IMG/VR virus record: IMGVR_UViG_3300022752_000123
Span: 1 to 45,393 of that record
DNA from: a virus
DNA: 45,393 nt
Reading direction: 5' to 3' (one strand)
In this document: positions 29,093 through 41,100 of the stretch, piece by piece
Position numbering within the stretch: position 1 is the first letter of the stretch
Layout of the letters: each line of letters starts with the position of its first letter
Made by a program: the position numbers and the translations under genes
Notes under the pieces: model-generated
What the model was told of the DNA's origin: nothing
The model's database searches: none
Seen by the model: the letters and a program-made list of their open reading frames with translations, nothing else

Positions 29093-32000
29093 ATGGTTGA
29101 TGTAAAGCGTTTTTCTGGGGTAATGAATTTAGACGACAAGCCGGAAAACATACTCGGCCCCCAACATATTGATGCCCTAAACCTTCGTTTTTACGGAGGG
29201 CAAAACGGGCTTACTGCGGAAAACGTAAAAGGTAATTACATTATACCTAATTCACAACTTCCCGCTAACGGAACAAATATTTGCATAGGTTCTTATTATG
29301 ATAGAGTAAATCAGCTTATTTACTTTTTTAATTATAACAGTCAGGGAAATCACGGTATTTATACTTTAAATGTTAATACGGAAGCAATCACTAAACTTTT
29401 TTTGTGTAATACAGATAGTGTCGGAGATGTTCTTAATTTCAATGCAAACTATCCCGTTCACTCAGTTTCCTTAGTATATCGTGATCCGGGGCAAGGGAAT
29501 CTTTTGTACTGGACTGACGGGTACAATCCTCCGAAGTATCTAAATGTGGATACCGTATCTTCCCTCGCACCCTTCTCATCTGATATGCTAACAGCGGCAA
29601 AAAATGCTCCGCTAACGCCTCCGGTAGCAGAATATAAAAGCGATACAACGGTTACTACAAATAATTTAAGAAAGAAGTTATTTAGATTTTCTTATCGATG
29701 GGTATATGAAAACGGAGAAAAGTCAACATTTTCACCAATATCCGCCGTTCCTCTTCCCGTAAACGGATACAACCCTAACACTTCTAATAACGCAACCCAA
29801 AATAACTATATTGAAGTAGAGGTTTACTCTGGGGGAAATGATTGCAAAACAATAGAAATTGCAGGTCAAGTAAACATAAACAATACTTGGAGTGACTTTT
29901 TCACAATTGACAGCATTAATTTAGAGCAGTACCAATTACCTACTAATTCAAGTTTTGCTTATAATTTTTATAATAACGGAGCTTATGTAAATGTACCTGT
30001 AGAAGAAAGTGATTTATATTTTAGTTACCTACCAAACCTAGCAAATACGCTTGAGTTGCTTAACGGAAATACAATTATATACGGAGGAATTACCGAAGGT
30101 TATGATGCTATTGCTAGGGAAGATGTGGACGTCACACTTACAACGGGTGTAGGCAATCCTAATATACCAAGTATATCATTTTCTTATACTGGCCCTAATT
30201 CTTTTAATGTAATTATAGGCTCTACTATAACCGCAGGAGCTGCATATACTGTTTATTTTACTTACAATTCAGGTACTGCTGGAGATGCTTCTCCGAGAAA
30301 CGTAACTTACACTACAGTTGGCGGCGATAATATTGATGATGTAGTCGCTGGATTAAAGGCTTTGATACAGGGATCAAATATTTCTGTAGACGATTTCGGA
30401 ACATCAGGCGTTTTTAGAGTTTTTACATCAACATTTGCAGGAACAATTACCAATGTTGCGGTTAGCGTTTCTACTGTTGGAAGCGAAGTAGCGCAAGCTT
30501 CTTGGAAGTGGAGCTGCCCTCAAAGACTTGGATTAGTATATTTCGATGAGTTTGGCAAAACAAATGGAGTAGTTTCTTTTGTTTCTGATTCTGACATTGA
30601 TACAACTGATTTTGCGGTTACAACACCTTTGTTTAGCGTATCGTCAAATGTTCCCCAAGTTCCATTTATAGCAGCATCAATAAACCACACCCCTCCTGAA
30701 TGGGCGGTAGCTTATCAATGGGTGCGCGCTGACTTAAAGCCTACAAGTTTTATTTATTGGGTAACAAATGATTTCTTAGATCCCGGAGACGGTTTTTTAT
30801 ATTTCTGTATTCAGAATTTAACGTACCAGCAAACGCAAAACACTGGTTTTGTTCCTTCGTATGAATTTGCGGAAGGGGATAGGGTTAGAGTAATTGCCGC
30901 TTATACTGGGGGTAATTTCGTGCCTTATGTAAACGGTTCTGGCGCGCCTCTTCAGCTTGATATGGAAATTTTGGGAACCGCTCAAAAGGCTATGACGGCC
31001 CCAAATAGCGGAAATGGAATTTTTTTAAAAGTTACAAAGCCGTCAACGCTGCCTACATCTTTTACAGATATTACAAAGCTTATAGAGATATACACTCCAA
31101 AGGCTGTTGTTTCTGACGAAAGTCAATTCTTTTTTGAGTTTGGTCAAAAGTATGATATCTACACTTCCGCAGGAGTAAGATACCACAGAGGACAAACAGG
31201 AGACCAGACAGCAACTAATCCAGCTACTTTCCAATGGTTTGAGGGAGATATTTATTACAGAGAAAGAGGTTGGTTTATAAGCAACGTAGCTACTTCTGTT
31301 ACGTCTGAATATTTTATGGACGCTAATTACAATGATTACTTCCCTAGCGCTGTAAACTCAAACGGAAGAACTTGGACTATTAATCCTGATGCGCAAACTA
31401 TCTATAATCAAGCGATGGTTCGCTGGGGTGGTCAATACGAACAGGGAACGGACGTAAATAATCTTAATATATTTAGACCAGCAGATTTTGATGAGGCGGA
31501 TAGGTCAAAGGGAGCGATACAGAGATTAATGGTTGAGGATAGGATTTTATATGTTTATCAACAGCGAGGCGTAGGAATGTATGGTATCTATGCTAAATAC
31601 GTTCAAGATAATGCTGGTCAAGCTATTTTAACCACTACCAATGCTATTATTACAACCAATAATATAAGGTATTTGGTGGGAAATTACGGACTTGGCGATC
31701 AGCCTTGCAGTTTGGTTAGAGGTAAAAATGTCCATTATTTTGTAGATCCAGTTAGAGGTTATCAAGTAAGAAGAGCAACCGATGGACTTACTCCAATATC
31801 AGAGCTTTATAAGGGGCAATTTTATATAAGAGATTTAATTACTCCGTATAATAAAAATTACGAAACTACAAATCTTGTAAAGTCCAAAATACTTGGCACG
31901 TACAATTTTTTTGATGAAGAATATGTTTGTTCTTTAGAAGGTGGAGACTTGTATCCGTCTAATAGACTGTCAATCGTTGACAATGGAGTTATTACTAATG

Positions 32001-33148
32001 GGGATATTAATACACCTTCTACTTTATATACTCCTTTTTCTGGCAATACAGGGCCGTTTACGTTTATTGTTTCTTTTGATGGGACTCCTCTAACCGGAGA
32101 TGTAGTGCATTTTATTCTTAGGTTAAATTATGGCCCAGCTATTGACTTCCCTATTGTTGTTTTAGCAGGATGGACTATAACAGATATTATTAATGCAGCG
32201 GTAGCCGCTATTAACCCTTCGGGACAATTTAGCGCAACTTCAACTACTTACGGAGGATTTCCCGCTATCCAATTTGGTGCTGATGTTGCGGGAACTGTTA
32301 TTACAGGGGAAAGTTCTATAGAGTGGCCTGCCGTTATTAGTACATTTACGGGAACTCCTCAAACGGGGGACGAGGTAACTATTAGTGTTTCCGCAGATCC
32401 GCCATCGCCACCACTTCCCTATACAAACTTCACATATACTTTCGGAGCAGGGAATACTATTAACGATATGATTACGTCCCTTGTTGCAACTATTAATGCG
32501 GGAGGTAATTTTACAGCGACAGCAGTAACCTATAATGGCAATCCCGGATTTACGGTAAGAAAGCTTACTACAAGTTATATCTACGGAGGTTCTTCATTGT
32601 CGCTAGAAGCCTTAAGCACGATTTCCCCCTACACATTCTCCTTCAATGAGTTACGAAACGGATACACTTCCTTTTTTAGCTATTACCCCGAATGGATGGA
32701 TAACGCTCAAGAGCTTATTTACACTTGGAAAAACGGAGAGCTTTACAAGCACGACAACACGACAAACTATTGTAACTTTTACGGAACCCAATCTGCGGCT
32801 TACGTAACCTGTGTATTTAATCCAGCTATCCACGTCAAGAAGTCTTGGAATAGCCTAATGGAGATAGCTGACACTATTTGGATAGTTCCTAGTATGTACA
32901 CTAATACTTACTCTTACGGAACAACAAAACAGCAAAGTAGCCTAGTAGAAGCCGAGTTCCAACTGCTAGAAGGAAACCCTTCGGCAGCTATAAAAAGAGA
33001 TGCTAATTCAAGTGGAGGAAAGATAAACGGTAACTTTATGAAAGGAAATTGGTTAGTTGTAAAATTTCAGAAAACAAATGCAAATAATTTGGTAAATTTG
33101 AGTGAAGTTTCAGCTCGGTTTACAGATAGTCCATTAACTGTGAAATAA
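29093..33148 (+). CDS. Tail-tubular B-like (tail hub/stabilisation) protein with inserted domains
   Basis: The 1351-residue protein resembles the T7 gp12 / P22 gp10 type nozzle. The N-terminus FSGVMNLDDKPENILGPQHI and the repeated Tyr/Asn-rich beta-propeller-like strands (IYFFNYNSQGNHGIYTLNVN, LLYWTDGYNPPKYLNV) form the body. Three similar small beta domains are inserted, near 30140-30490, 32040-32320 and 32330-32610. They share the pattern G-T/S-P-x-x-GD-x-V, then a helix TI-x-D-I-I-x-x-x-V-A-x-I-N, then F-x-A-x-x-x-x-x-G-x-P-x-F-x-V. Such domains may contact the host surface. The family body is probably correct; the function of the insertions is inference. Confidence 0.65.
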   Translation: MVDVKRFSGVMNLDDKPENILGPQHIDALNLRFYGGQNGLTAENVKGNYIIPNSQLPANGTNICIGSYYDRVNQLIYFFNYNSQGNHGIYTLNVNTEAITKLFLCNTDSVGDVLNFNANYPVHSVSLVYRDPGQGNLLYWTDGYNPPKYLNVDTVSSLAPFSSDMLTAAKNAPLTPPVAEYKSDTTVTTNNLRKKLFRFSYRWVYENGEKSTFSPISAVPLPVNGYNPNTSNNATQNNYIEVEVYSGGNDCKTIEIAGQVNINNTWSDFFTIDSINLEQYQLPTNSSFAYNFYNNGAYVNVPVEESDLYFSYLPNLANTLELLNGNTIIYGGITEGYDAIAREDVDVTLTTGVGNPNIPSISFSYTGPNSFNVIIGSTITAGAAYTVYFTYNSGTAGDASPRNVTYTTVGGDNIDDVVAGLKALIQGSNISVDDFGTSGVFRVFTSTFAGTITNVAVSVSTVGSEVAQASWKWSCPQRLGLVYFDEFGKTNGVVSFVSDSDIDTTDFAVTTPLFSVSSNVPQVPFIAASINHTPPEWAVAYQWVRADLKPTSFIYWVTNDFLDPGDGFLYFCIQNLTYQQTQNTGFVPSYEFAEGDRVRVIAAYTGGNFVPYVNGSGAPLQLDMEILGTAQKAMTAPNSGNGIFLKVTKPSTLPTSFTDITKLIEIYTPKAVVSDESQFFFEFGQKYDIYTSAGVRYHRGQTGDQTATNPATFQWFEGDIYYRERGWFISNVATSVTSEYFMDANYNDYFPSAVNSNGRTWTINPDAQTIYNQAMVRWGGQYEQGTDVNNLNIFRPADFDEADRSKGAIQRLMVEDRILYVYQQRGVGMYGIYAKYVQDNAGQAILTTTNAIITTNNIRYLVGNYGLGDQPCSLVRGKNVHYFVDPVRGYQVRRATDGLTPISELYKGQFYIRDLITPYNKNYETTNLVKSKILGTYNFFDEEYVCSLEGGDLYPSNRLSIVDNGVITNGDINTPSTLYTPFSGNTGPFTFIVSFDGTPLTGDVVHFILRLNYGPAIDFPIVVLAGWTITDIINAAVAAINPSGQFSATSTTYGGFPAIQFGADVAGTVITGESSIEWPAVISTFTGTPQTGDEVTISVSADPPSPPLPYTNFTYTFGAGNTINDMITSLVATINAGGNFTATAVTYNGNPGFTVRKLTTSYIYGGSSLSLEALSTISPYTFSFNELRNGYTSFFSYYPEWMDNAQELIYTWKNGELYKHDNTTNYCNFYGTQSAAYVTCVFNPAIHVKKSWNSLMEIADTIWIVPSMYTNTYSYGTTKQQSSLVEAEFQLLEGNPSAAIKRDANSSGGKINGNFMKGNWLVVKFQKTNANNLVNLSEVSARFTDSPLTVK

Positions 33149-33182
33149 CTAAAAAATATTTTCAAATTCGAAATGATATAAT

Positions 33183-33803
33183 ATGATTCAAGCAGCAGCT
33201 ATACCCGCGTTAATTTCCGCCGCAGCAGGTGGATTAAAGGCTTTAGGTGGAGGTATTCAGGCTTTGACAAGCGGAGAAAAAAAGAAACAAAAAGATCTTG
33301 CGGCTTCCATTGAGGCAATTCCAGATTATTTAAAAAGCCCAAGTATTTTAAGTTATTACCAACAAGCTCAACAGAGAGCCGGGATTTCCCCAACACAAAG
33401 CGCATTATACAAAAGACAGATGCAAAATATTCAGCGCGCTGGTGCTACAGGTCTTGCTGGTGCTAGAGGTACTGCTGCAAGAATGGGTGCTGCATCTTCA
33501 ATTGCTCGTTCTTTATCCGATGCAACGCTTGGCGCGGAAACTGCCGCTGAACAAGAACAAGCAAGAAGATTTGGGGTGCTTGGACAAGCTACAGGCTTAC
33601 AAGCTGGAGAAGAAAGAGCTGCTGAATTAAGAAAGATGCAAAAACAGCAACAACGTATTGCTCTTGCAGAAGCTAGAGCGCAAGGAGCAGCCGCCATGAA
33701 AAAAGCTGGTTTAACTAATATATTTGGCGGTCTTACAGACGTTGGAAAATCAATCTCTGGTGATGAGAATGGTGAATTTTTAAAGTTATTTAAAAAGAAA
33801 TAA
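33183..33803 (+). CDS. Internal virion (ejection) protein 1, T7 gp14-like
   Basis: The 206-residue protein has a hydrophobic/Gly-Ala N-terminus (AAAIPALISAAAGGLKALGGGI) suited to membrane insertion. A long Ala/Gln/Arg-rich helical part follows (SYYQQAQQRAGISPTQSALY, RAGATGLAGARGTAARM, QQQRIALAEARAQGAAAMKK). This matches the gp14-type ejection protein that forms the outer-membrane part of the DNA channel. Gene order (tube protein, then three internal proteins of increasing size) is that of T7-like phages. Confidence 0.65.
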   Translation: MIQAAAIPALISAAAGGLKALGGGIQALTSGEKKKQKDLAASIEAIPDYLKSPSILSYYQQAQQRAGISPTQSALYKRQMQNIQRAGATGLAGARGTAARMGAASSIARSLSDATLGAETAAEQEQARRFGVLGQATGLQAGEERAAELRKMQKQQQRIALAEARAQGAAAMKKAGLTNIFGGLTDVGKSISGDENGEFLKLFKKK

Positions 33804-35140
33804 TGGTTCCTATTTCTCCACAAGTATTTAGCGGCGGAGCAGTTGTATTTGATACACGCTCGCTTTTTGATTATCAACAAAAGCTTGCCGAAAGGCGAGC
33901 TAAAAGAGATGCCGCAGAGCAAGAAGCTCTTACTAATTATTTAAAGGAAGTATCAAAAATTCCTGATTCTGAAGGAATGAGAAATATTGACAAAAAAATA
34001 TTTGCTAAAAAAGTTGATGATTTTAGGGTATTAACTAATGAGTTTAAAAAATCACCAAAAAATTTAGATCAAAGACTAAAACTTGAAAGGGCTGCTGATG
34101 ATTTAAAATTATTTGTTTCAAGAAGTAAGGAGGAAAAAGAAAAAACAAAATCTTTTAATAATTTCATTGCAGATATTGCTACTAGCCCAGAAAAAAGAAA
34201 ATCTGTTGACGTTCAAAAATTGATGATTGATAAAGAGATGCACGATTTGCCTCTTGATTTCAGCGCTCCTTATCTTGGGATTGTTAGACAAGACAAAGAG
34301 TTTAACCCAAATTATTACATACCCAAACCTTTTGATTTTACAAAAAATTTTAATGATGCGGCAACTGGTCCCGGAATTAAAATATCGGAGCTTTCTACTT
34401 CTTCCGATGGTAAAACTAAAACAATAACAGAAGGTTTTGGAGAACCGGCAATAAAAATTATTGCTTCAAATTTTGCAAAAAGTGTAGAATCTGATGATGA
34501 GAAGGAGTCTTATTACAGGGTTAGATTTAAAAATTTAACACCAGAAAAATTAGCTGAACATAATATTAGATTAAAAAAATACTTTCCCGGAATGGAAGTA
34601 GATGATGACAATCCGGCAAGTCTAGCTATGGCAGAAGCTATTGAAGAGGCAGAAGGAAGAAAATCGCAAAAATTTGAAAACGCTCCTAGAATATCCGTTT
34701 CTACGGGAGGCGGGGGAACAAGTGGTGGCCCTACAGGTCGAATAGATTTAACTACTTACAAAGATGTAGGAGAAAATAAAGACGTTACAGATATTTTTCA
34801 AGGAGTTAAAGTTACTGGCCTTCCTAAAGGAGAGTCTATGCTTGCTAAGCAGGTTTTATATAATCAAAAAAAGAATGAAGTAACAGTTACGGAATGGGTA
34901 GGTAGAGATTCAGAAGGCAATCCAACAGGGCAGCAAACAAGAACTATTCCGTATGATGTTTTTTTACAAAATATAAAAACACTTAATCCTCAAACCGATT
35001 TTAGATACATAGAAACTTTACCGAAAGCAAAAACTGGTAAAGCTCCAAGCAGTCTTACAATGAAGGAGAGCGACTATAGAAATTTATCTGTTGCCAAAAG
35101 ACAAGAATTTTTAAGCAAAGGAGGCGTGGTTGTAAAATAA
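33803..35140 (+). CDS. Internal virion (ejection) protein 2, T7 gp15-like
   Basis: The 445-residue protein starts on a TAATG overlap. It begins PISPQVFSGGAVVFDTRSLF and is then strongly helical and charged (YQQKLAERRAKRDAAEQEAL, RLKLERAADDLKLFVSRSKE). The middle is polar with Gly-rich GGGGTSGGPTG (about 308-318). Position between the gp14-like and the giant gp16-like proteins suggests the periplasmic tunnel protein. Sequence alone does not prove the family. Confidence 0.6.
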   Translation: MVPISPQVFSGGAVVFDTRSLFDYQQKLAERRAKRDAAEQEALTNYLKEVSKIPDSEGMRNIDKKIFAKKVDDFRVLTNEFKKSPKNLDQRLKLERAADDLKLFVSRSKEEKEKTKSFNNFIADIATSPEKRKSVDVQKLMIDKEMHDLPLDFSAPYLGIVRQDKEFNPNYYIPKPFDFTKNFNDAATGPGIKISELSTSSDGKTKTITEGFGEPAIKIIASNFAKSVESDDEKESYYRVRFKNLTPEKLAEHNIRLKKYFPGMEVDDDNPASLAMAEAIEEAEGRKSQKFENAPRISVSTGGGGTSGGPTGRIDLTTYKDVGENKDVTDIFQGVKVTGLPKGESMLAKQVLYNQKKNEVTVTEWVGRDSEGNPTGQQTRTIPYDVFLQNIKTLNPQTDFRYIETLPKAKTGKAPSSLTMKESDYRNLSVAKRQEFLSKGGVVVK

Positions 35141-35146
35141 AGTAAT

Positions 35147-38100
35147 ATGCCAGATCCAATCAAAGACCTGTACAGTTCCTTAAAATCAACCAAATTGTTC
35201 TTGGATGAAAATGATTTTAGGCAACAATTAAGTAAAAATCCAAAAGAGGTATTTGACGTTGTTTCAAAAGAAAAATCAACTTCTGGATTATTTATCGATT
35301 TTGATGATTTTGAAAGTGCTACAGGTTTAAAAAAAAAAATTTCAGAGAGCGTTTCAAAGGCTGGCGGGGAAGCTGGTACTTCAGAAGTCCCATCGGGATT
35401 CGCAGGTCTTAAGCCAGCAAAAGTACAGCCAGTTAAGGTAGAGATTCCAAAGCAGTTAAGAGAAGAAGAGGTTAAAATACCAAAGCAGTTAAGAGAAGAA
35501 GAGGTTAAAATACCAAAGCAAGTTGCTGGTGCAAAAGTAACAGATGAGGGGCAAAGTTATGTTTCTAATTTAGTATCATCATTAGATAGAGGGTTTTATA
35601 AAAATCTTATTGGCAATCCTGTAAAAGGATTAGGAACGCTTGTGGAAATGGGTACGTCTGCAATGACAGGCGGTAAAGTAAAAGAAGGGCCAGTTAGTGA
35701 TGCGTTAATGAGATTTGGTAATTGGTTTAATAACGCCATAGATGAAGTAGCTCCACAAGATCCAGAATTTAAAAATAGTTTATCAGACCAATTTGGGCAA
35801 GCATTAGGTCAAGTAGGTTCATTAGTATTAACAGGAGGTGTGGGTGCTGGGGGAAGAGGTGCTGCAATAGCAGAACAAGTAATTCCCAAGACAGCCACAA
35901 CTGTTGCGGGTAAAATAGCAGCGAAGGCTGCACCAACATTAAGAGGTGTCAAAGAACTTACAAAAGAGTTAGCTACTCCTGCATCTATTAGTGCAGGTCT
36001 TACGGTAGGTCAATCTGAATTTGAAAGAGCAAAACAGGCGGGAGCAACAGACGAACAAGCCTTTGAGGCGTTTTATAAAAATGCAGCAGTAGGTTCGGTC
36101 TTAGAGAAGATACCCGTAATGCAATTCTTCAAAAGATTTAATAATGCTACAAACGGTGGGGTTGTAGATTACATAAAAACTAAGGGTGTTGCGGGAATAA
36201 CTGGTGGTTTGGAAGAAGCGACTACAGAGGTATTGCAACAAATATATGCTAACAAGACAGCGCAAGATATTTACAATGTCAATCAAAACATATTTGAAGG
36301 ACTTACAGAATCGGGGGGAATAGGATTTGGCGTCGGTTTTTTGCTTAACGCAATGGGAGCGCAAGCGAAGATTTTAAGACAGCAAGGTAAAGAGCAAGAA
36401 GCGCAAACCTTAGAAAATCAGGAGCAAGAATTTAAGGCAAGAGCCGAAGGCGCCCCCGCTCCATCAGCACTACCTACTACTCCCGCAGTTGAAGAAATTG
36501 TAGAAACGAAAGTTGTTCCAGAGGTTCCCGCAGTTGAAGTCAAAGAAGAAGTAGCGCCAGAGGTTAAAGCCGAAGTTGTTGCGGAAGAAGTAGCACCACA
36601 AGTTCCCGCAACACCTATTGAACCTATTAGACAATTAGGAACAGGATCTAATGTTTATTTTGAAAATGATAAATACAGGGTAAACGATTACAAGGATAAG
36701 ACTTTATTGAATGTTCAGGGAACTGGTGACATAGGAGTGATAGCTAATTTAGAATTTAACACTCCAGAAGAGGCCGTCTCTGTTGCTAAAACATTAAATA
36801 GTCTTTATCCTCAAGGAGTTCCAGAAGCTGTTCTACTTGATAAAGTAGTTGAAGATATTAAGGCGGGTAAATATAAAGAACAAGTCGGGGAAGAAGCGGC
36901 ACCACAAGTTCCCGCAACACCCATAACAGAAGAAGAAATTAAAACAAAAGAATATGCCATACCAGAGCCAAGCCCAGAGGGCGTACTTCAACCTACACAA
37001 GAAAGAATTGGAGAAGAAGGGGGTGAACGTAGAGGAGTGGAATCGCCAGTCGAAAGGCTTGCAGCTACCCAAAAAAGTAAAACTGAAGCTGCGCAAAAAG
37101 AAGTAGAAAAAAGACTTAAGAAGTACGCTGCTCCAGAAGGAAAGCAAACTGAAGTAAATAAACTTGTTAATGAAGTTTATAAGTTTAATAATCAACATAG
37201 AGGTCGGCTAGGTTTAAAATCTACAGAAGGACTTAAAAGAAGGAATGAATTATTGATTGAGGCAAAAAGACTTGGGTTTGAAACAAGAGTTGACTCCGAA
37301 GGAAGGATTAAGGTAAAAGGCGCAAAGGCTATTGATAAGTCGTATAGTAATATGGCTATTGATAAAAATTTTGTACCGCTTGAGCAAAGAGGGGAAAAGA
37401 TAAAAAATTTATTTGATAGGATTAATGGTCTTGCAGACGCTTACGGATATGACTTTGGATTTTTTATGCCAAATGTAATAGTAGGCGCTGATGGCAGAAA
37501 AATGGGTAATAGGCAAATCAAAAATGCGTTACAAGATTTAAATAACGGAATACCTAGCAAAGGGGCAAATGCTATTCTTAATTCTTTGCAAGAAATGGCA
37601 GAAAGCGGATATATAGAAGTTAGGGTTGGCCAAGATGTTACAAGATTACCTATTGATGAATATTTTAATGAACTAGAAAAAGACGCGAAAGAGAGGGATA
37701 TGGAATTAGCTCTTTCACAAGAGTTAGATACACTTCCAGAGAAGGATCTTGTAAAGTGGGTTGAGGAAATGGCCGATGAACAATCATTTGAAAAAGAAGA
37801 ATATGAACCAACTACAGAAGAAGCTGAAGCAAAGGGTGGAGAAGAACCCGAGACTGCTGCAACGCGTGAACAAGCTATCAGAGAAGCAAAAAGAGGGGCT
37901 GTACCTCCGCCTAGAAGGGGCGCTCCTCCAGCAAAGGGTGGCGAAGAAATTAAAGAAGAAGTAGTACCACCTGTTCCCCCAACAAAACCACCAAAGCCTG
38001 AAGGGGAAGAAGAGTATGTTCCAAAAGAAAAAGATAAAGCATTATTAAATAGGCTTTATACCGCCAAGAATATCCCCGAAGAGGCAAGAATTGGCTTTGA

Positions 38101-41100
38101 AAGAGAGGGATTAAGGTATCAGACAAAGAGTCAAAAAGAAGCAGAATTGGTAGCTAAAGGGGTTATTGATGAATTAGGCATTGACGAAGCTTTGAACCTT
38201 GCTAATTCTTTTGAATTTGACGGAGATGTAAACTCTCTAATCTATGCAGAATCCTTAAATAGATTAGCTGAGATGGAAAAGCAGGCTAAAACCAAAGAAG
38301 AAAAACAAGCCCTTGCAAAGAAATTTGCCGAGGTAGGAATACAATACGGAGAAAAAAGCCAGTATGGTGGTAGGTTTAATGCCGCTATAAACTATTTTTA
38401 TCAAAAATCTCCATTAGGTATTGTCATAATGGAGAATATCAAAAGGGAAGAAGAATTTGCTAAGTTTTCTAAGGATAAAGAAAAGTCGTGGAAAGAAGCC
38501 TTTGATATTCTAAAAACTGAATTAGATGCTTTAAAGCAGGAATTGGAAGGCAAAAAAGCAGAACCGTCAATTAGGACTTCCGAAGCAAAAATTCAAGCAG
38601 CAAGACAAAAAAGAGCAGCCTTAAAAGAAAAATATAAAAAAGGAAAAGGCGGAGGTTTAACATTAAGTAGTGGCGGTTTAACAAAGGAGGGTATTGAGTA
38701 TGTCGGGGAACTAGCGGTAACATACATTCAAGAAGGAGTTGCAAATGTTGAGGTCATTATTCAAAGAATATTCTTGGATCTAAAAGATGTTATAGGTAAA
38801 TCCATTGACGAAGAAACCGCAAAACAGGTTGAAGACGAAGTTCGCAAGACCTTTAAAGAAAAGAAAGGAAAATCGGTTCTTAATAGAATTAGAAAACGGC
38901 TTGAAAAGCTTTCAAAGAAAAAACAAGACGAGGTTGTAAGAAAATCTTTTAATCAAATCATTGAATCAGGAGGTCTTGAATATGATGATTTTAGAAAGAT
39001 AATAGCAGAAGTTACAGGCTATCCAGAGCTGACTGAACAAGAGCAAGCAAGATTTATTGAGCTTGTAAAAAAGACAAATGTGGTTGAAAGAATGGCTGAA
39101 AAAGCTAGAGAAGATAGAACGGAGCAAAGTCTTAGGGATTTTAGAAATGCTGAAATAGAAGCAGGTAAAGCTGCTAGAGAGCTTAATCAACTTATTTGGA
39201 ATAAGCCTGATATTATAAAAAGGCTAACCTCAATTATGCAGTTAAGCACGCTTGGTATCCCAGCTCTTATAAATAACCCAATATACAATATCTGGAACCA
39301 AGCAACCCTAAGATTACCTGTTGGTTTATTTAATGATTTAATAGACAGGGGAATAACCCTTGCTGCTCAAGCAACGGGAACCGAATACCAAAGAGAGTAT
39401 AATGTTCTTGGCACCCAAAAGGAATTCTTTAAAAAATTGGGTTTTGGAACTAAAGAATCTGTTGAGCAATTAATAACTGGGCTTAATAGGCAAGACTATA
39501 TTCAAAAAGAAGTCGGCGGTCAAAAGATACAACCATTGCAAGCCGCTAAAGATTTATGGGCTTCTTTTACGGGTAAGAAAAAATTAACAACTGCTCAAAC
39601 GTGGGATAAAGCTATTCAGGCGACAGTAGGTGTCCCTGCCGAAGCTATTGCTAGAACCCTTAATATTGGTGACAAACCGCAAAGATTTGCTGCCGAAGGA
39701 GCGCAAGCTGCTGCTTTTGCAAAGTCTTTTGGATTAAAAGATTTGGATTATAAATTATTTATAGAGTTTCCAAGAGAGGAAGCATATAGGATATATAAAT
39801 CACAAGGGTTAAGCGATGTTGAAGCAGCTAGAAAAGCGGATTATATAAAAGACGTAATCATAAAAGAAGGACAAAGGGCCACCTTCCAACAAGACAACTT
39901 GGTAAACACCGCTTTATCGGCTGTATTTAATACTGTTTTTGGAAAAGGAGAAGAGACTGGACTGGCTAATTTGGTTAAGGCTACCACAGTTTCCCCATAC
40001 ATAAAAATTCCAACTAACGCATTTTGGTCTTATTACAATCTAGTAAACCCAGAAATAGCTCTTTTACAATCTTTTGCTCACGGTGGAAGAGCTTTTTACT
40101 TAAATAAAGCTGGAGAAAAAAATAAGGCTAAGCTTGCCCTTCGGGAGTCAAGATATTGGCTAGCTCATTCTATAACAGGAATAGCCATGAAGGCTGTTGT
40201 AATTGCCTTGGTTAAGGCGGCCGTTTACAATGCTGGCTCTGATGAGGAAGAAAGTAAGAGAGAAAGAGAAGGTAAAGCTTTTTATGAAGGACAGGGTACG
40301 ATAAATATAGATAAATTAAATGCTGTATTAAGCGGACAAGATCCCACACAAGTTACGACTGGGCTTTTAATACCTAATAGATGGTTTGGACAATGGGGAA
40401 CGGTTGGAAATGCAATTGCTAGGAAGTATGAAAATATGACTCCGGAGCAAAGAAAAACAGAGGCAGACTATTATGATTTTATGCTTGGGGAATTATCAAC
40501 AGATGTCCTTCAGGAACTAGAGCAAGGAGTTTTTGCCAATACTTCATCTTTATTGTCGTATTTAAATACGGGCAATCCGAATAGATATTTGGTTAATACG
40601 TTAAATATGTTTACCAATATAGTTCATCCTGCTGCCCTTGCTCAAATATCAAGAGTAAAAATCCCTAATTATACTACCCAAAAAGCAGATACTTTTTTAA
40701 AAGAGCTTGAAAATTCAATGCTTACGAGGTCTTCTTTTATAAGAGAATTAACAGGAAAGTACCCGCCTTCTAAGATTAGTATATGGGGAGAGCCTATCCA
40801 AAAGCAAGGAGGAACTATTCAAAAGCTATTTAATATCACAAGGGTTAATAAAGATATGTTTGCGAGACCTTTATATGATGATGCCAAAAAATATAACGAC
40901 ATTAACTTTTTCCCACCCGCCGTCACTTCTTCCCTTAACGGCAAGCAATTAACAGTTGACCAAACAAGAGTACTTCAGGAATTTGTAGGAGCTGCAAGAA
41001 AGGCAAGAATAGCCCCTTATGTTAATGATAGTGCAAAAATAGAGGGGTATAATGTTTTATATAGTGAATTAAAAGATCCAGAAGATAAAAAGAAGGTTTT

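Noticed and set aside
33431-33922. 163-codon minus-strand frame over the gp14-like gene
   Set aside because: Ala/Cys/Ser-rich antisense shadow of an Ala-rich gene.
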